Source of the DNA: Bdellovibrio sp. UBA4095
Lineage (GTDB): Bacteria > Bdellovibrionota > Bdellovibrionia > Bdellovibrionales > Bdellovibrionaceae
Direction: 5' to 3'
DNA length: 64,000 nt
NCBI GenBank assembly: GCA_002381805.1
Contig: DFXZ01000003.1
Coordinates: 186,001 to 250,000, forward strand
How positions within the stretch are numbered: position 1 is the first letter of the stretch; the number at the start of each line of letters is the position of its first letter. The notes below the pieces were generated by a model. The model was given only the letters and a program-made list of their open reading frames with translations. It was not told the DNA's origin and did no database searches. Shown piece after piece: positions 26,444-35,405 of the stretch. The translations under genes were made by a program, and so were the position numbers.

Positions 26444-28108
26444 ATGAAATCTTTAGGTATTGATATCGGGTCCAGTAGTATCAAAGTAGTGGAAATGCAA
26501 ACCACATCTAAGGGTTTTCAGATCACTCAATTTTTTGAGCATGCCTTGGATCCCAACCAAGAGGGCGATCAGGAACTTGAGATTCTGGAGTTTCTGCGCA
26601 CTCTCTCCGCCCGATACGATCACACCCAAACAAGATTTATTTTGGGGCTACGGCAAGATCGAGTGGCTATTCGAAACAAGTTCTTCCCTTTCAACGACAG
26701 AATTAAAATTTCTAAAAGTTTAGCTTTTGAACTCGAAGAAGACGTGCCGTTCTCTTCTGAAAACGCTGTCTTCGATGCAAAAATTATTCGAACCGTTGGC
26801 GGGGGTGCAGAAGTTTTGGCTTGCGCGGCCCCCAAGACACAGATTCAAGCCTATATCCAAAAAGCGCAAGACGCCGGAATGGATCCCTATCTGATCACTG
26901 CGGAAGGGACTGCTTTTGCCAATGTTTATGAAAAATGGAACGAAGCACCTCCGGCTCGCAGTGCTCCAGTTTCAATTTTAGATGAAGAGCTTCCTAAGCC
27001 AGTCCGCCATATCAGCCTGACCATTAACATTGGCCATACAAGGACGATTGTCATGGCTTTCGAGGCCGGCTCTTTGATTGGCGTGCGCTCCATTTTATGG
27101 GGCGGGAAAAATATCGCCGAAGCTATTGCGCGCAAGTATGAAATCCCGTACCTCGAGTCCTTAAAGGAATTGCAAACGAAAGCGTTTATTCTGACTAACA
27201 AGCAGGGCGCTACATTCGATCAAGTGACCTTTTCCGATACCATCGCGAAAAGCGTTCGAGAGTTGTCGCGTGATCTGCAGCTTTCTATTCTTGAATTTAA
27301 AAGTGAGTTCAACGCCGAATTAACCAGCATTGGCCTTACCGGTGGAACTTCACAGATTCAGAATTTAGGACCCTTCCTGACTCAGATCTTGGAAGTCCCT
27401 GTTAATCGGGTCTCCAGTCTTGACAGTGTACCTAATATCACCTTCGAGAGAACTCCAAGAAATGGTGCCGTGCTCGGAGTGGCTATTGGCTTAGCCATTG
27501 AAGGTTTTAAAAAACCACGCAACCCTCCTGTTAATTTTATGCGGGGTGAGTTCGCTAAAGAAAATCATCAGCTTAAGGTGTTCTGGGAAAAGTGGGGTCC
27601 GACAACTAAAATGGCAGCGACTGCCTTAGTCATTCTGGTCGTTTATGGATTTCTGCGCGAAGAATTTGCTCTGGGCTTGGCGGACCGATCATTGGAAGTT
27701 TTGAAAGACCAAGCGCGAGTTGTCGGGCTGCGAGGCCGTAATGCTTCGGAAAGCTCCATTCGCAAGTACATTCGCGATAACAAAAAAAGAGCGTCCGACT
27801 TGAAAACCCTTTCGAGCGTAGCCAATATGAATTCGGCCTTAGATGTTTTAAAGATGGTCAGCGACGCAGCTCCTGCACGTGCATCGATCTCTCTTGATGT
27901 CCAGCAATTCAATATTCAAGATGCGCAGGTTGCCATTCAGGGATACGTAAACTCACCGAAAGAGGTCTCATTACTCCAGCAGGCCCTTGCCAATATTGCA
28001 GAGGGGCAAGTCAAAGCAAGCAACCCCTCTTTACAAACTCGACCGGGAAAAACCGCATTCTCTTTTAGCTTTAATGTAGATCGTGGAATTCAGAAGGTGA
28101 CTCGATGA
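26444..28108 (+). CDS. gspL: GspL-type T2SS assembly protein with PilM-like actin fold
   Basis: The first 370 residues form an actin-like domain: SLGIDIGSSSIKVVEM is the phosphate-binding loop of PilM/FtsA-type proteins, and GLTGGTSQIQNLG resembles the second phosphate loop. A membrane helix (about 387-405) and a PilN-like periplasmic domain follow. Gene order (K, L, M, N) and architecture support GspL, which tethers GspE to the membrane. The retained nucleotide-binding motifs are closer to PilM of type IV pili than to classical GspL. GGAGG precedes the start, after a 99-base gap from gspK. Confidence 0.82.
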   Translation: MKSLGIDIGSSSIKVVEMQTTSKGFQITQFFEHALDPNQEGDQELEILEFLRTLSARYDHTQTRFILGLRQDRVAIRNKFFPFNDRIKISKSLAFELEEDVPFSSENAVFDAKIIRTVGGGAEVLACAAPKTQIQAYIQKAQDAGMDPYLITAEGTAFANVYEKWNEAPPARSAPVSILDEELPKPVRHISLTINIGHTRTIVMAFEAGSLIGVRSILWGGKNIAEAIARKYEIPYLESLKELQTKAFILTNKQGATFDQVTFSDTIAKSVRELSRDLQLSILEFKSEFNAELTSIGLTGGTSQIQNLGPFLTQILEVPVNRVSSLDSVPNITFERTPRNGAVLGVAIGLAIEGFKKPRNPPVNFMRGEFAKENHQLKVFWEKWGPTTKMAATALVILVVYGFLREEFALGLADRSLEVLKDQARVVGLRGRNASESSIRKYIRDNKKRASDLKTLSSVANMNSALDVLKMVSDAAPARASISLDVQQFNIQDAQVAIQGYVNSPKEVSLLQQALANIAEGQVKASNPSLQTRPGKTAFSFSFNVDRGIQKVTR

Positions 28109-28791
28109 GCTTAGATGATATCAAAGACAAATTGGCCTCCGATGCCCGTGTAACATGGGAACGCTTCCAAGAAAGCGGCACCTACAATCAGCTCAAAGAC
28201 CGTTATGAAAACATGTCTCCAAGCATGCAGAAGCTGACCCTTTACGGAGGAATTGCTTTCATTGCTTTCATGGTTTTATCCGTGCCCTACTCTTATTTTT
28301 CAACTTCTTCCGATTACGTGCAGGAGTATGAAAGTAAAAGGCAGACAATCCGTGAAATGCTCAAGGTTACACGCGAGTCTGCCGATGTTCCGCAAATTCC
28401 GCGCGCGCCCGACATACAAAGTTTAAAGTCCACCATTGATGGTCAGATCCAAAGAGCCAGTCTTTTGCCAGAACAAGTTTTAGGAACGGAAGTACAACAG
28501 AACACCTCAGCTTTGATTCCGGCAAACCTTACTGAAGGCCTCTTACAGGTTCGCTTGGCGAAACTAAACATTCGCCAAATCATTGACTTGGGACATCAGT
28601 TTTCCAGCATCAGCCCTAGCGTAAAAATGAAAGATTTGGTGATGACTGCAAACCGCCAGGACAATCGCTACTTTGATGTCGTTTATCGTTTAGTGACACT
28701 GGCAGTGCCCGCCGTTCCCGAGCTTGCTCCCGAGGAAAACACGGGCTCCGGTCGTGGCTTCCGCAACCGCAATAACAATTCGGACGAATAA
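28105..28791 (+). CDS. gspM: GspM-like type II secretion protein
   Basis: The start overlaps the gspL stop (ATGA). A cytoplasmic N-terminus of about 45 residues precedes one membrane helix (about 47-65) and a periplasmic alpha/beta region of about 130 residues, then a basic, Asn-rich tail (GRGFRNRNNNSDE). This is the layout of GspM/PilO, which pairs with GspL in the inner membrane. The assignment depends mainly on architecture and operon position. Confidence 0.7.
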   Translation: MSLDDIKDKLASDARVTWERFQESGTYNQLKDRYENMSPSMQKLTLYGGIAFIAFMVLSVPYSYFSTSSDYVQEYESKRQTIREMLKVTRESADVPQIPRAPDIQSLKSTIDGQIQRASLLPEQVLGTEVQQNTSALIPANLTEGLLQVRLAKLNIRQIIDLGHQFSSISPSVKMKDLVMTANRQDNRYFDVVYRLVTLAVPAVPELAPEENTGSGRGFRNRNNNSDE

Positions 28792-29756
28792 TGGAACAAG
28801 TCATTCAGTTTTTGAAATTACTGAAAGAAAGCAAAGGCAAGATCTTCTTGATGGTCTTCTCTACTGTGGTCTTTCTCTTTGTGCTTTTTCCTTTTGATGA
28901 CTTGAGTGATTTGATTTCCTCACAAGTATCAAGACTTTCAAACAACTCCGTATACGTTCAGTTTGATCGACTGCGGATGAGCCTCCTGCCAACTCCGGGC
29001 GTGAAACTGAATGATGTGTATATAGAAACCATCCGAACTCCTGCACTGTCCTCCTCTTCCTTGACGATCACCCCGTCTATCACAGGTATTATCCAGCAAA
29101 AGCCCTATGGCCATGTGAGTGCTGAAGGTCTTTTGGGAGGAGATGTTGATGTTCGCATGGGAAAAGGCTCGAGAACTGAAAATGGCGTAGAAAGACATCA
29201 AATTGAACTGACCGCCAAAAAAGTTTCGCTGGGAAATATTCGTGAGTTTGCCAATCTGCCGGTCCTTTTGAAGGGCCAAGTAAATCTTGAATCCACGGCA
29301 CTTGCGGATTTAACCTTTCAAGAGCAACCCGACGTTGAACTGCAAATGACTATCAATCAGTTCGAGCTTCCACCTTCTAATGTAAACACTCCGATGGGTC
29401 CATTGACTTTGCCAGACCTAAAATTATCAACGGTGGTTTTAAAAGGTCGATTGGCTGCGGGCCGTTTTATTATTGAAAATGGAACTATTGGAAAGCCCGG
29501 CGATGAGCTGCATGGGTCCATCAAGGGGACCATCAATATGAACATCATTAACCGCGGCGGCGCCTTGGCTCCGCAAATAGGGCCTTATGATATCAGTATT
29601 GATCTTAGAGCCAAGAAGAGCTTCCAGGACCGCGCAGCCCTCTTTCTGGGCTTTATAGACGGCTATAAAACGCCGACTGCGGATGGCGCTCAGTACAAAT
29701 TTAAGGTCTCTGCGACAAATCCTATGATGCCTCCCAATATAGGCGCCGTGCGTTAG
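28791..29756 (+). CDS. gspN: GspN-type T2SS accessory protein
   Basis: The ATG shares its A with the gspM stop (TAATG). A membrane helix lies at about residues 15-35 (FLMVFSTVVFLFVLFPF), followed by a beta-rich periplasmic domain with repeated strands (SSSLTITPSITGI, LLGGDVDVRMGKG, LKLSTVVLKGRL) reminiscent of GspN and AsmA-like proteins. It is the last gene of the T2SS operon. GspN is often dispensable, and its role is not established. The call is based on position, the N-terminal anchor and the family-like strand pattern. Confidence 0.75.
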   Translation: MEQVIQFLKLLKESKGKIFLMVFSTVVFLFVLFPFDDLSDLISSQVSRLSNNSVYVQFDRLRMSLLPTPGVKLNDVYIETIRTPALSSSSLTITPSITGIIQQKPYGHVSAEGLLGGDVDVRMGKGSRTENGVERHQIELTAKKVSLGNIREFANLPVLLKGQVNLESTALADLTFQEQPDVELQMTINQFELPPSNVNTPMGPLTLPDLKLSTVVLKGRLAAGRFIIENGTIGKPGDELHGSIKGTINMNIINRGGALAPQIGPYDISIDLRAKKSFQDRAALFLGFIDGYKTPTADGAQYKFKVSATNPMMPPNIGAVR

Positions 29757-29916
29757 TATCCGAAACCAAGACGCTTTCAACTCCCCTCTTAAATTCACTT
29801 GAACAGAGCTATGCTTAAATTTTGCACAGCTCTTGCTTCAAATAAATCAGGTCGTGAAGTCATTGATTGACTTCAACCTTAATCTGACAAAAAACGATGA
29901 GGTCATTGGAGGGAAA

Positions 29917-30357
29917 ATGTCTGGAGTAAATAAAGTCATTCTTATAGGCCGCTTGGGCACTGATCCTGATGTTAAAACGATCGGAAGTGGAAACACAGTA
30001 GCTCGTTTGAACATCGCGACAAGTGAGACTTGGGTAAAAGAAGGTCAACGTCAAGAACGCACAGAATGGCATCGTGTCACTGTTTGGGGAAAACTTGCAG
30101 AGATTTGCGGAAAGCATCTTGCAAAAGGTCGCCAAGTTTATGTTGAAGGAAAATTGCAAACTCGTCAGTGGGAAGACCAACAAGGTCAAAAACGTTATTC
30201 AACTGAAATCGTTGCGAACACTGTTCAGTTCTTGAGTTCTGCAAGTGGTGAAAGATCTGCTTCAAGCAACTCTATGGGTGGAAATGATGATTTCAATAAT
30301 TTCCAAGATTTCGGTCCTGAGCCCAGCTTTGATTCAAACGACGAAATTCCTTTCTAA
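29917..30357 (+). CDS. ssb: Single-stranded DNA-binding protein
   Basis: The OB-fold opens with MSGVNKVILIGRLGTDPDVK and continues with TSETWVKEGQRQERTEWHRVTVWGK and YVEGKLQTRQWEDQQGQKRY, typical of bacterial SSB. The tail is Gly/Ser/Asn-rich and ends in DSNDEIPF, a variant of the acidic DDDIPF tip that recruits repair and replication partners. GGAGGG lies before the ATG at 29917; the upstream in-frame extension is not conserved. A strong terminator follows. It is separated from gspN by 160 bases and probably has its own promoter. Confidence 0.96.
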   Translation: MSGVNKVILIGRLGTDPDVKTIGSGNTVARLNIATSETWVKEGQRQERTEWHRVTVWGKLAEICGKHLAKGRQVYVEGKLQTRQWEDQQGQKRYSTEIVANTVQFLSSASGERSASSNSMGGNDDFNNFQDFGPEPSFDSNDEIPF

Positions 30358-30389
30358 GTTGGTTTTCATTTAAAAATGAGACTCAAGCC

Positions 30390-30424
30390 AAAAGCCCTGA
30401 AGAAATTCAGGGTTTTTGTTTTTT
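30390..30424 (+). terminator. Intrinsic terminator after ssb
   Basis: CCCTGAA (30395-30401) pairs with TTCAGGG (30406-30412) around a GAAA tetraloop, followed by TTTTTGTTTTTT. This is a textbook rho-independent terminator 33 bases after the ssb stop. Confidence 0.92.
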
Positions 30425-30449
30425 AGCGGCTTCACCTATAATTAAGGCC

Positions 30450-30839
30450 ATGAAGGCGTTGTTTCTCACCTCTATTCTTATTCTTTCAAGCGGTTGCTCG
30501 ATCTACCGATCCGAGGGGCGTAAACAATTTGAATCCGAAGCGCCTGGTAAAATTGAAGCCAATGGATTTCAGATCCGAAGCTGCGAAAAAATCGGCAAAC
30601 TCGAAAACTGGTTCAAAACCGAATTCCCCGCTCATAATTACGAACTCATCGTCGCAGACAATGACCTCGAAGTCTGGAAAACACCCAGCCACGGTGGTGC
30701 CGTGGAAGTGACTGCCATTCAGAAAATCAATACCGATATCCATTCCTGCATCTATGAATTCTCGAATGAAGTGAGTTGGCAATCGAACAAAGAGCAGTTC
30801 CTCCGCGAACTCGACAATTATCTTATGTCCGTCGAATAA
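30450..30839 (+). CDS. Small lipoprotein, unknown function
   Basis: A 15-residue signal ends in LSSGC, a good lipobox, so the protein should be lipid-anchored. The mature part of about 114 residues has two further cysteines (in IRSCEK and IHSCIYEF) that could form a disulfide, and no recognised domain. It is 12 bases upstream of the outer-membrane protein gene on the same strand, suggesting an operon. The ssb terminator lies just upstream, so it has its own promoter. Confidence 0.78.
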   Translation: MKALFLTSILILSSGCSIYRSEGRKQFESEAPGKIEANGFQIRSCEKIGKLENWFKTEFPAHNYELIVADNDLEVWKTPSHGGAVEVTAIQKINTDIHSCIYEFSNEVSWQSNKEQFLRELDNYLMSVE

Positions 30840-30851
30840 GAAAGAGGTCTC

Positions 30852-31769
30852 GTGTCTTTAAAGTTCTTCTTTACTGGCTTTTTGCTGCTCATCTTAACTC
30901 TTCCTAGCTGGGCTGCGACCGTGAAGGCTGTCAAGGGCTCCAGAGTTCTTGTGCAACTTGAAGGAGCAAGCTCGTCCACCGGGGAAGAATACTTTCTTAT
31001 CGACCCAAGCACCACAAAACGTCGCGCTATCATACGGATCAGACAAATAAAAGGTGACCAGGCCATTGCAGAGGTTTTAAAAGGGACAGCACAAAGCGGC
31101 TTCACGCTACAAGCTAAGGCACGATCGAATGTCAAAGGCAGCAGCCCTCGCACCCGCAAGGCCGACCCCACCTTTGCAAACCCAGTAGAAGACACAATAG
31201 TCACTAACTCTGGTCGCTTTCCTTTGGTGGCGAAAAACTCCTACGGAGTTCTGGGCAGCTATCTGTCTCACTCGATGAATGCAAAATTTATCGCTTCACC
31301 AGGACGAACAGCATCCTCATCACTCAGTGGTTCTGGTTTTGGAGTGGGTGGTTTCTATGATCACACTTTGACTGACAAACTAATGGGGCGTGCACATGCA
31401 TCTTATGAACAATTTAATGCGCAGGGATCGACACCACTAGCTGATTGCGATGGCTCCACCACATGTGATGTGAAAATCAATTACTTGTCCGTGTATGGTT
31501 TAGCGAAATATCAACTGACCAGCTCGAAGTATCGCATGTGGGCCGGCGGCGGCGTTGGCTTTTTGCTCGCTATGAGCAAATCCAGCACTGTCCTCAATGC
31601 TTCAGAGATTTCTACCAATCAGGTATTCACAGCAGCTTTTGGGACTGATATTTATTATAGTTCCAAGAACTACATTCCAGTCAGCCTCGAATACAATCTA
31701 TTCCCAGCCTCTTCAACCGTCAGTGCCAGCAGTGTCGTCTTACGTGCCGGCTGGGCTTGGAATCTCTAG
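30852..31769 (+). CDS. Outer-membrane beta-barrel protein, two-domain paralogue A
   Basis: A GTG start with AAGAGG upstream begins a signal peptide (cleavage near SWAA-T). Residues 22-95 form a small beta domain (VKGSRVLVQLEG, RRAIIRIRQIKGDQAIAEVLKG), followed by a Ser/Pro-rich linker and a C-terminal barrel with alternating strands. It is clearly homologous to the protein at 55678-56493: both share the N-terminal domain, the segment FLLAMSKSSTVLN / FLFAMNKTSNILN, the ISTNQ motif and the ending LRAGW. The barrel should sit in the outer membrane; its cargo is unknown. Its stop overlaps the stop of the convergent collagen-like gene. Confidence 0.8.
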   Translation: MSLKFFFTGFLLLILTLPSWAATVKAVKGSRVLVQLEGASSSTGEEYFLIDPSTTKRRAIIRIRQIKGDQAIAEVLKGTAQSGFTLQAKARSNVKGSSPRTRKADPTFANPVEDTIVTNSGRFPLVAKNSYGVLGSYLSHSMNAKFIASPGRTASSSLSGSGFGVGGFYDHTLTDKLMGRAHASYEQFNAQGSTPLADCDGSTTCDVKINYLSVYGLAKYQLTSSKYRMWAGGGVGFLLAMSKSSTVLNASEISTNQVFTAAFGTDIYYSSKNYIPVSLEYNLFPASSTVSASSVVLRAGWAWNL

Positions 31770-33004
31770 AGATCGTAGATTTCCACTTTTTGCAGATTAT
31801 GATCAATGATGGCTTTTTGGCCAGGCTCACCCTTTTTACCATTCTCACCTTTTCCGCCATCATTTCCGTCTTTGCCCTTGAGGCCGCCAGCGCAATAGGT
31901 ATTATTGGCTCCACCGGAACCGCCCTTACCGCCTGGCGTTCCTTCACCGCCAACGCCGGGTTTACCTGGCTGACCTACCTTCTGTGCAACTTCCAGCTTG
32001 AACTCAGAGCTGTTCATAATAACAATTTGTAACTCTCCGGCGTTGCCACCGTTCCATGCGTCGCCGCCGGGTAAGCCGGGCGTTCCGTTTTTACCGTCCT
32101 CGCCGTTGGTGGCTGCGACTGCGCAAATGACCACCTCGGGCTCGCAGGGAGCATCGATATTGCCGCGAAAACATGGTTGTCTTCTTGATTTAATCTGCCC
32201 AGGTTGCCCAGGCGCCCCGTCTAACGAACCTGGAGCTGGCATCGGTGCATCCGCGCCCTTCTTTCCATCTTGTCCGTTATAACCGATAAGCGCGACGGCT
32301 AAAGTTCCGACAGCTTGGTCTGCATGGATTTGAATTTTGGAGCCTTTGAGATTGCTTTGGTCGGACGCAAGGGTATTGGGCGGTGTGGTAACAATATGCG
32401 CTTCATTCAACGGGACTCTTACAGAAGTAAATTCCCTATTTTGGACGAATATCTTTCTTGCCTTGATAGTTAAGTCGAATCCATTAGTAACAAGTTGAGC
32501 ACCATCATAAAAAAAGACTCTGTTCACTTCGAAAACTTCGGACCTTTTTAAGTGAAACGTTTTATCGACAAGCAAATCTTTAGGAACCTGTTCTACAAGC
32601 GAAAGCGAAGAGATTGGGCTACCGAGACTATCATAGGCCATTAACTCGATCTTATGCTCGTACCCACTGAGAACTGGTATTTTAAAAACCCCACCATGGT
32701 GTTGTTGGCGGATTTCAGGGGTACGCTCATCGATAGTTATGACCATTGTGGCAATTGAAGATGGCCAAGTAATGATCATCTCATATACATTGAGAGTATC
32801 CGTCTCGTCAAAACGGACACTGACGTTTTCTTTGGTCAGTTTGCCTTCAAAAGCCTGTTGCTGTTTTTTGACCTCGATAGTTTTTAGCAATTCTTCAGCT
32901 GCTGCAGACTCCGGAGTAGGTCCGCCATCCTTTTTAAAGGCACATCCAGCGGTCATAAGTCCCGCAACTGATAATAATATCGCAGCCATTTTTAAAATTT
33001 TCAT
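31766..33004 (-). CDS. Collagen-like (Gly-X-Y) lipoprotein
   Basis: The signal peptide ends in LMTAGC (Cys21), a lipobox. Residues 22-240 form a soluble beta-rich region. The C-terminal part has collagen-like stretches with Gly at every third residue (about 241-270, 299-322 and 343-397), such as GKNGTPGLPGGDA and GQPGKPGVGG, separated by short segments that include four cysteines. It ends with a 15-residue non-repetitive tail. Collagen-like bacterial proteins usually form trimers at the cell surface; that, and an adhesive or structural role, are inferred. The protein is Lys/Asp-rich in the triplets and lacks a downstream anchor, so attachment must be through the N-terminal lipid. Confidence 0.85.
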   Translation of the reverse strand: MKILKMAAILLSVAGLMTAGCAFKKDGGPTPESAAAEELLKTIEVKKQQQAFEGKLTKENVSVRFDETDTLNVYEMIITWPSSIATMVITIDERTPEIRQQHHGGVFKIPVLSGYEHKIELMAYDSLGSPISSLSLVEQVPKDLLVDKTFHLKRSEVFEVNRVFFYDGAQLVTNGFDLTIKARKIFVQNREFTSVRVPLNEAHIVTTPPNTLASDQSNLKGSKIQIHADQAVGTLAVALIGYNGQDGKKGADAPMPAPGSLDGAPGQPGQIKSRRQPCFRGNIDAPCEPEVVICAVAATNGEDGKNGTPGLPGGDAWNGGNAGELQIVIMNSSEFKLEVAQKVGQPGKPGVGGEGTPGGKGGSGGANNTYCAGGLKGKDGNDGGKGENGKKGEPGQKAIIDHNLQKVEIYDL

Positions 33005-33338
33005 CTGCCACCAAAGAGGTTGAATATTTCAAGTCGCTAAACAACATACAAATACAATGCCGTGATATAAGCCCGCTTGTTTGGGAGCCAGCTACGCGAG
33101 ACCGACCAAGCTTTTGACAATACTGAAAGTCTTTCCCGCTTCGAACTTTGGGGTTATTTAGGGTTAGTTCCGATCGGAATTATATCAAGGATTCCTACTT
33201 AGAGAGAGGCTGAAAGATTCAGCAACGCCACTCAATAAGTCCTCGTTATCCGTTGTAGATACGCAATAAAAAAAAAAGAACTGCTCCCGGGGAGCAGTTC
33301 TTTGATATTGCTGATTTTGACCGAGTTTACTGAGATAT
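33005..33338. other. Intergenic region of 334 bases
   Basis: No convincing gene is seen on either strand. It holds the upstream region of the collagen-like gene, a perfect 12-base palindrome TTCCGATCGGAA at 33168-33179, and the terminator of the GH5 gene at 33267-33304. The palindrome may be a regulator site or chance. Confidence 0.5.
33267..33304 (-). terminator. Intrinsic terminator of the large GH5 gene
   Basis: AGAACTGCTCC and GGAGCAGTTCT form an 11-base perfect stem with a three-base loop. Read on the minus strand it is followed by a run of ten T residues, 35 bases after the GH5 stop. It is a strong rho-independent terminator. Confidence 0.92.
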
Positions 33339-35405
33339 CTATTTTCCGCCTAAATGCCTTTCTACGATCACCGATTGTGACAGTGGTAGGAACGGTCGAG
33401 TTCCACGTTCCAATTGATAAGCATTAAGAATATTTCCGGTCGGAGTTAACCAACTAGCGGTTCCCCAAAGGGTCGCACCCATCTTGACGCTGTCGAGATA
33501 CTTTAACAACATCTCACCGGCTTCATCCCATTGTCGCGATTCAGAGACTCCGACCTTGTCAGAATTTGGCCATCCGTATTCTCCGATAAAACAACGAACT
33601 TTTTCTTTGGCACACCAGTCGCCAAAGACCTTAGCTCTTGCGACACCTTGGGCTCCGACGCTGGAGTAACCAGCCGATTTAGCCAAAGCGGTCTCCTGAG
33701 CAAACGGAAACTGATAATGTCCAGATGTATAAAAATCGAGATACAAGTGTGCATGGTACATCAGATTGTTAGCTTGATCGTTAATGAACTTCACGGGATG
33801 GTGCTTCGTCCAAGCAGCTGCAGAAGCCCACTGATAGCCTTCAACCATAATCAACTTTTTATCGCCGTCTGCGCGGATGCCATCAACTGCTGCTTGAGCG
33901 AATTTCACCCAAACATCTTTTGCCCGTAAAGTTTCTTTAGCAGTGCCTTGAGCGATTTCATCAATAAAGAATACTTGCTCTTTGTTTTTTCCGTCCGTCT
34001 TGTTAACGATAATTTCCATTTGTAACTTAGACAGATTGTCGAACCCTGCTTGCGGCACAAAAACATTTAAAGCAAAATTACGGTCCTTTCTCAAGACTTC
34101 AGAAGGAGTCAGAGTCATAACACCCTTGGTGCTTATCAAATAGAATCTGACAACAGCAGTTCCTTCGTTCGATTTTGGAACAAAACCTCTGACTTGAATG
34201 ACGTTGCCGTTAGCCTTAAGTATTTTGTTTCCTACATTGGCAAGAGTCGCTCTGTAAATAACTGGCTTGTCAGCTTTTTGGACCGGTACAGTCAGTTTCA
34301 TTGACATCTGACCATTGCGAGCGACTCGGGCCTGCGAAGAAATATTGGTACTTGTGGTAAATCCCTCAAGAGACGACTCAAAGTTGGCAATAGTGGCCTT
34401 CTTAGTCAGTGGAGCATGCACATCCGCCAGGTCATGAGGTTCATTCATGAGGTCATAGGCATAAACCGCCTTATAGGCTTGGGCATCTGCACGAACCGCC
34501 GCGGCTATCTTTCTCCAAGCATCAGTGTATTGAGCCGTCGTTGGCCCCACTGGGACAAGAGTATCACCAATCAGAGTTTCGATCTTTTCACCATTGCTTT
34601 GGACATGATGGTAGCGACCGTAATTATGGAAATCGATAATTGCTTTAAGTCCTGCCGTGTCCGCATCTTTCAGCATTCCAATCAAATGTCCTAAATAAGC
34701 TTGATCAAGTGGGCCGTTCAGTTTTGGTTGAATTCTCTCCCAGTTAAATGGAAAACGAACAACTTGAAAGCCTCTGCTTTTTAAATGCTTCAAATTGGTC
34801 ACGCTGGGCCGAGTGTAATTGTAATTGAATTTACCTGGCAGGACGCCGCCTCCCATTCCCAAATCCATGATGTTAATACCTCGCAGATAAGTAGAGTCTA
34901 CGACTGGTGAGGGCGTAGGACTTGGCGTCGGCGTAGGCGTAGGTGTTGGAGCTGTTGATGCCCCAGTAATGTTCAAAACATATGGAGCGACTTTTTGCGC
35001 AATACTAAAATAGGTTGTTTTCCCGTCGCCCGACTGAGCTTTAATAACATATGTGTACTTTCCCGATTTGGCGGTCGCAGGAACAACATAAGATACCGTA
35101 TAGAGCTTTCTTTCATCCTTAGCAAAGTTTTGGCCGGTATACTTCTTAGTGTAAAGAGCCGTAGATGAAATGACTCCGCTGGACAGAATCTCTCGGACTT
35201 CCATCTGAAGAGTGGCATTTGAAATAGCTGCGGCTCCAAAGACCGAGTTTTTAAAAGTAATAGTCTGCCCTATCTTCGCATCGGTCGGGCCAATATGAAC
35301 CCCTGCGTTTCGCAAAGTTGCATGAGAGACTGAAAAGCCGACTGAAAGAAAGATTGATGTTCCTAAAAGCACAGCCTGAAAATTCCTACCATAAAGCGAA
35401 CGCAT
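33339..35405 (-). CDS. Secreted GH5 glycoside hydrolase with N-terminal Ig-like domain and inserted beta-sandwich
   Basis: GGAGG precedes the ATG at 35405. A signal peptide (cleavage near SHA) is followed by an Ig-like beta domain (about 30-147), a Thr/Pro linker (153-167), and a GH5 barrel: IIDFHNYGRY near 256, acid/base E322 in LMNEP, nucleophile E609 in IGEYGWP. Between the two catalytic residues, residues about 337-494 form an extra segment starting NFESSLEGFTTS with NGQMSMKLTV, resembling a carbohydrate-binding jelly roll. The shorter homologue at 14337-15656 lacks it. Without a lipobox the enzyme is probably released, possibly through the T2SS. Substrate is unknown but likely a beta-glucan-type polysaccharide. 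Confidence 0.88.
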   Translation of the reverse strand: MRSLYGRNFQAVLLGTSIFLSVGFSVSHATLRNAGVHIGPTDAKIGQTITFKNSVFGAAAISNATLQMEVREILSSGVISSTALYTKKYTGQNFAKDERKLYTVSYVVPATAKSGKYTYVIKAQSGDGKTTYFSIAQKVAPYVLNITGASTAPTPTPTPTPSPTPSPVVDSTYLRGINIMDLGMGGGVLPGKFNYNYTRPSVTNLKHLKSRGFQVVRFPFNWERIQPKLNGPLDQAYLGHLIGMLKDADTAGLKAIIDFHNYGRYHHVQSNGEKIETLIGDTLVPVGPTTAQYTDAWRKIAAAVRADAQAYKAVYAYDLMNEPHDLADVHAPLTKKATIANFESSLEGFTTSTNISSQARVARNGQMSMKLTVPVQKADKPVIYRATLANVGNKILKANGNVIQVRGFVPKSNEGTAVVRFYLISTKGVMTLTPSEVLRKDRNFALNVFVPQAGFDNLSKLQMEIIVNKTDGKNKEQVFFIDEIAQGTAKETLRAKDVWVKFAQAAVDGIRADGDKKLIMVEGYQWASAAAWTKHHPVKFINDQANNLMYHAHLYLDFYTSGHYQFPFAQETALAKSAGYSSVGAQGVARAKVFGDWCAKEKVRCFIGEYGWPNSDKVGVSESRQWDEAGEMLLKYLDSVKMGATLWGTASWLTPTGNILNAYQLERGTRPFLPLSQSVIVERHLGGK

